A stretch of DNA of 64,000 nucleotides from Pseudopedobacter sp045629485 (GTDB lineage: Bacteria > Bacteroidota > Bacteroidia > Sphingobacteriales > Sphingobacteriaceae): positions 1 through 64,000 of the forward strand of contig JAZQRF010000199.1 in the NCBI GenBank assembly GCA_045629485.1, given 5' to 3'. The position numbers and the translations under genes are program-made. Positions 63,763 to 64,000 of this stretch are shown here, piece after piece; positions within the stretch are counted from its first letter, which is position 1; each line of letters starts with the position of its first letter. The notes below the pieces were generated by a model. It worked only from the letters and a program-made list of their open reading frames with translations. It was not told where the DNA came from and made no database searches.

Positions 63763-63872
63763 GACTCTGTAATTTTGGTTTCCATAATTTAATATTAAAT
63801 ACCGTACCATTATCAGCAAAATTTTTGCATTGGGTGCATATAATTGTCTTATGTAGAGTAAGATGGATTGTT

Positions 63873-64000
63873 TTACTCTGGCATAAACTTCTCTATAAGT
63901 GCAGCTACAGCTGTAAAATTTGTTTCCAGCAGCATATGTCCACCCTCCAGGATATGGATTTCTGCTTCGGGTAAATCTCTCTTATAACAATGTGCCTCGG
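63873..64000 (-). CDS. Alpha/beta hydrolase, C-terminal end (runs off window)
   Basis: The last 41 complete codons of a minus-strand gene end at a TAA (63873-63875). The sequence LPEAEIHILEGGHMLLETNF carries the GGH motif with the catalytic His of alpha/beta-fold hydrolases, followed by FTAVAALIEKFMPE. The rest lies beyond the window, so substrate cannot be told. Confidence 0.82.
   Translation of the reverse strand, partial: EAHCYKRDLPEAEIHILEGGHMLLETNFTAVAALIEKFMPE

Noticed and set aside
1..64000. Mobile elements, CRISPR arrays, toxin-antitoxin or defence islands
   Set aside because: No transposase, integrase, phage gene, repeat array or known defence domain was found; the gene set is core metabolism and envelope functions.

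Overview
The window looks like core chromosome of a Bacteroidota bacterium, most likely Sphingobacteriaceae (Pedobacter-like). The base composition is AT-rich. There are repeated promoter elements of the Bacteroidota type (TAnnTTTG near -7, with TTG or TTTG near -33). Start codons lack Shine-Dalgarno sequences. Characteristic families include PorE-like TPR/propeller/OmpA, DUF4294, PadR-PspC, BshB1 and S41 lipoprotein. I see no insertion sequence, prophage, CRISPR array, rRNA or tRNA, and no intergenic gap reaches 300 bases.

Layout. 1-2.1 kb: 5' part of a GH3 glycosidase with a LacI-type operator over its promoter, then sucC. 2.2-6.3 kb: LolD-like ATPase, a degenerate ATP-grasp-like protein and a degenerate HAD protein in one coupled unit, then an S41 lipoprotein and a small unknown protein. 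6.3-13 kb: smc, an unknown membrane-anchored protein with a glycosyltransferase, and pabB. 13.1-17.2 kb: a minus-strand rsh-fur-purA unit. 17.3-21.8 kb: DUF4294, glutathione peroxidase, bshB1, an ECF sigma factor with a membrane partner, and an acyl-CoA dehydrogenase. 21.9-27 kb: kdsD-manC facing recQ-kdsA. 27-34 kb: PorE-like OmpA protein, queE, a Rieske protein, gyrA and a TPR protein. 34-45 kb: ppc, polyprenyl synthase, rnr, topA, a lipoprotein and mnmA. 45-51 kb: PadR-PspC, aldehyde dehydrogenase, and a trpS-dNK-kdsB run. 51-54.3 kb: plsC-gatC-ABC ATPase-cobalamin adenosyltransferase, DUF2795 and a small membrane peptide. 54.4-64 kb: ispD, queA, a MacB-like permease, a lipoprotein with a duplicated His/Cys motif, a hybrid histidine kinase, ccoI-ccoS without other cco genes, a tiny oxidoreductase remnant, DUF1801, an NTF2-like protein and the end of an alpha/beta hydrolase.

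How the genes work together. Three Kdo genes (kdsD, kdsA, kdsB) plus manC serve the outer-membrane sugar supply. queE and queA serve queuosine, and with mnmA form a tRNA-modification theme. rsh and purA share a transcription unit with fur. bshB1 beside a peroxidase suggests bacillithiol-linked redox defence. Many convergent gene pairs share one hairpin terminator whose arm lies in coding sequence. Several genes have the -7 promoter element only a few bases before the start codon, which suggests leaderless or near-leaderless mRNAs.

I did not find a clear new multi-gene defence or mobile system. The most interesting items are the duplicated NPAHGMPGH lipoprotein, the degenerate ATP-grasp/HAD pair, the LacI-type operator, the FNR-like box before ccoI, and the near-leaderless promoter pattern.
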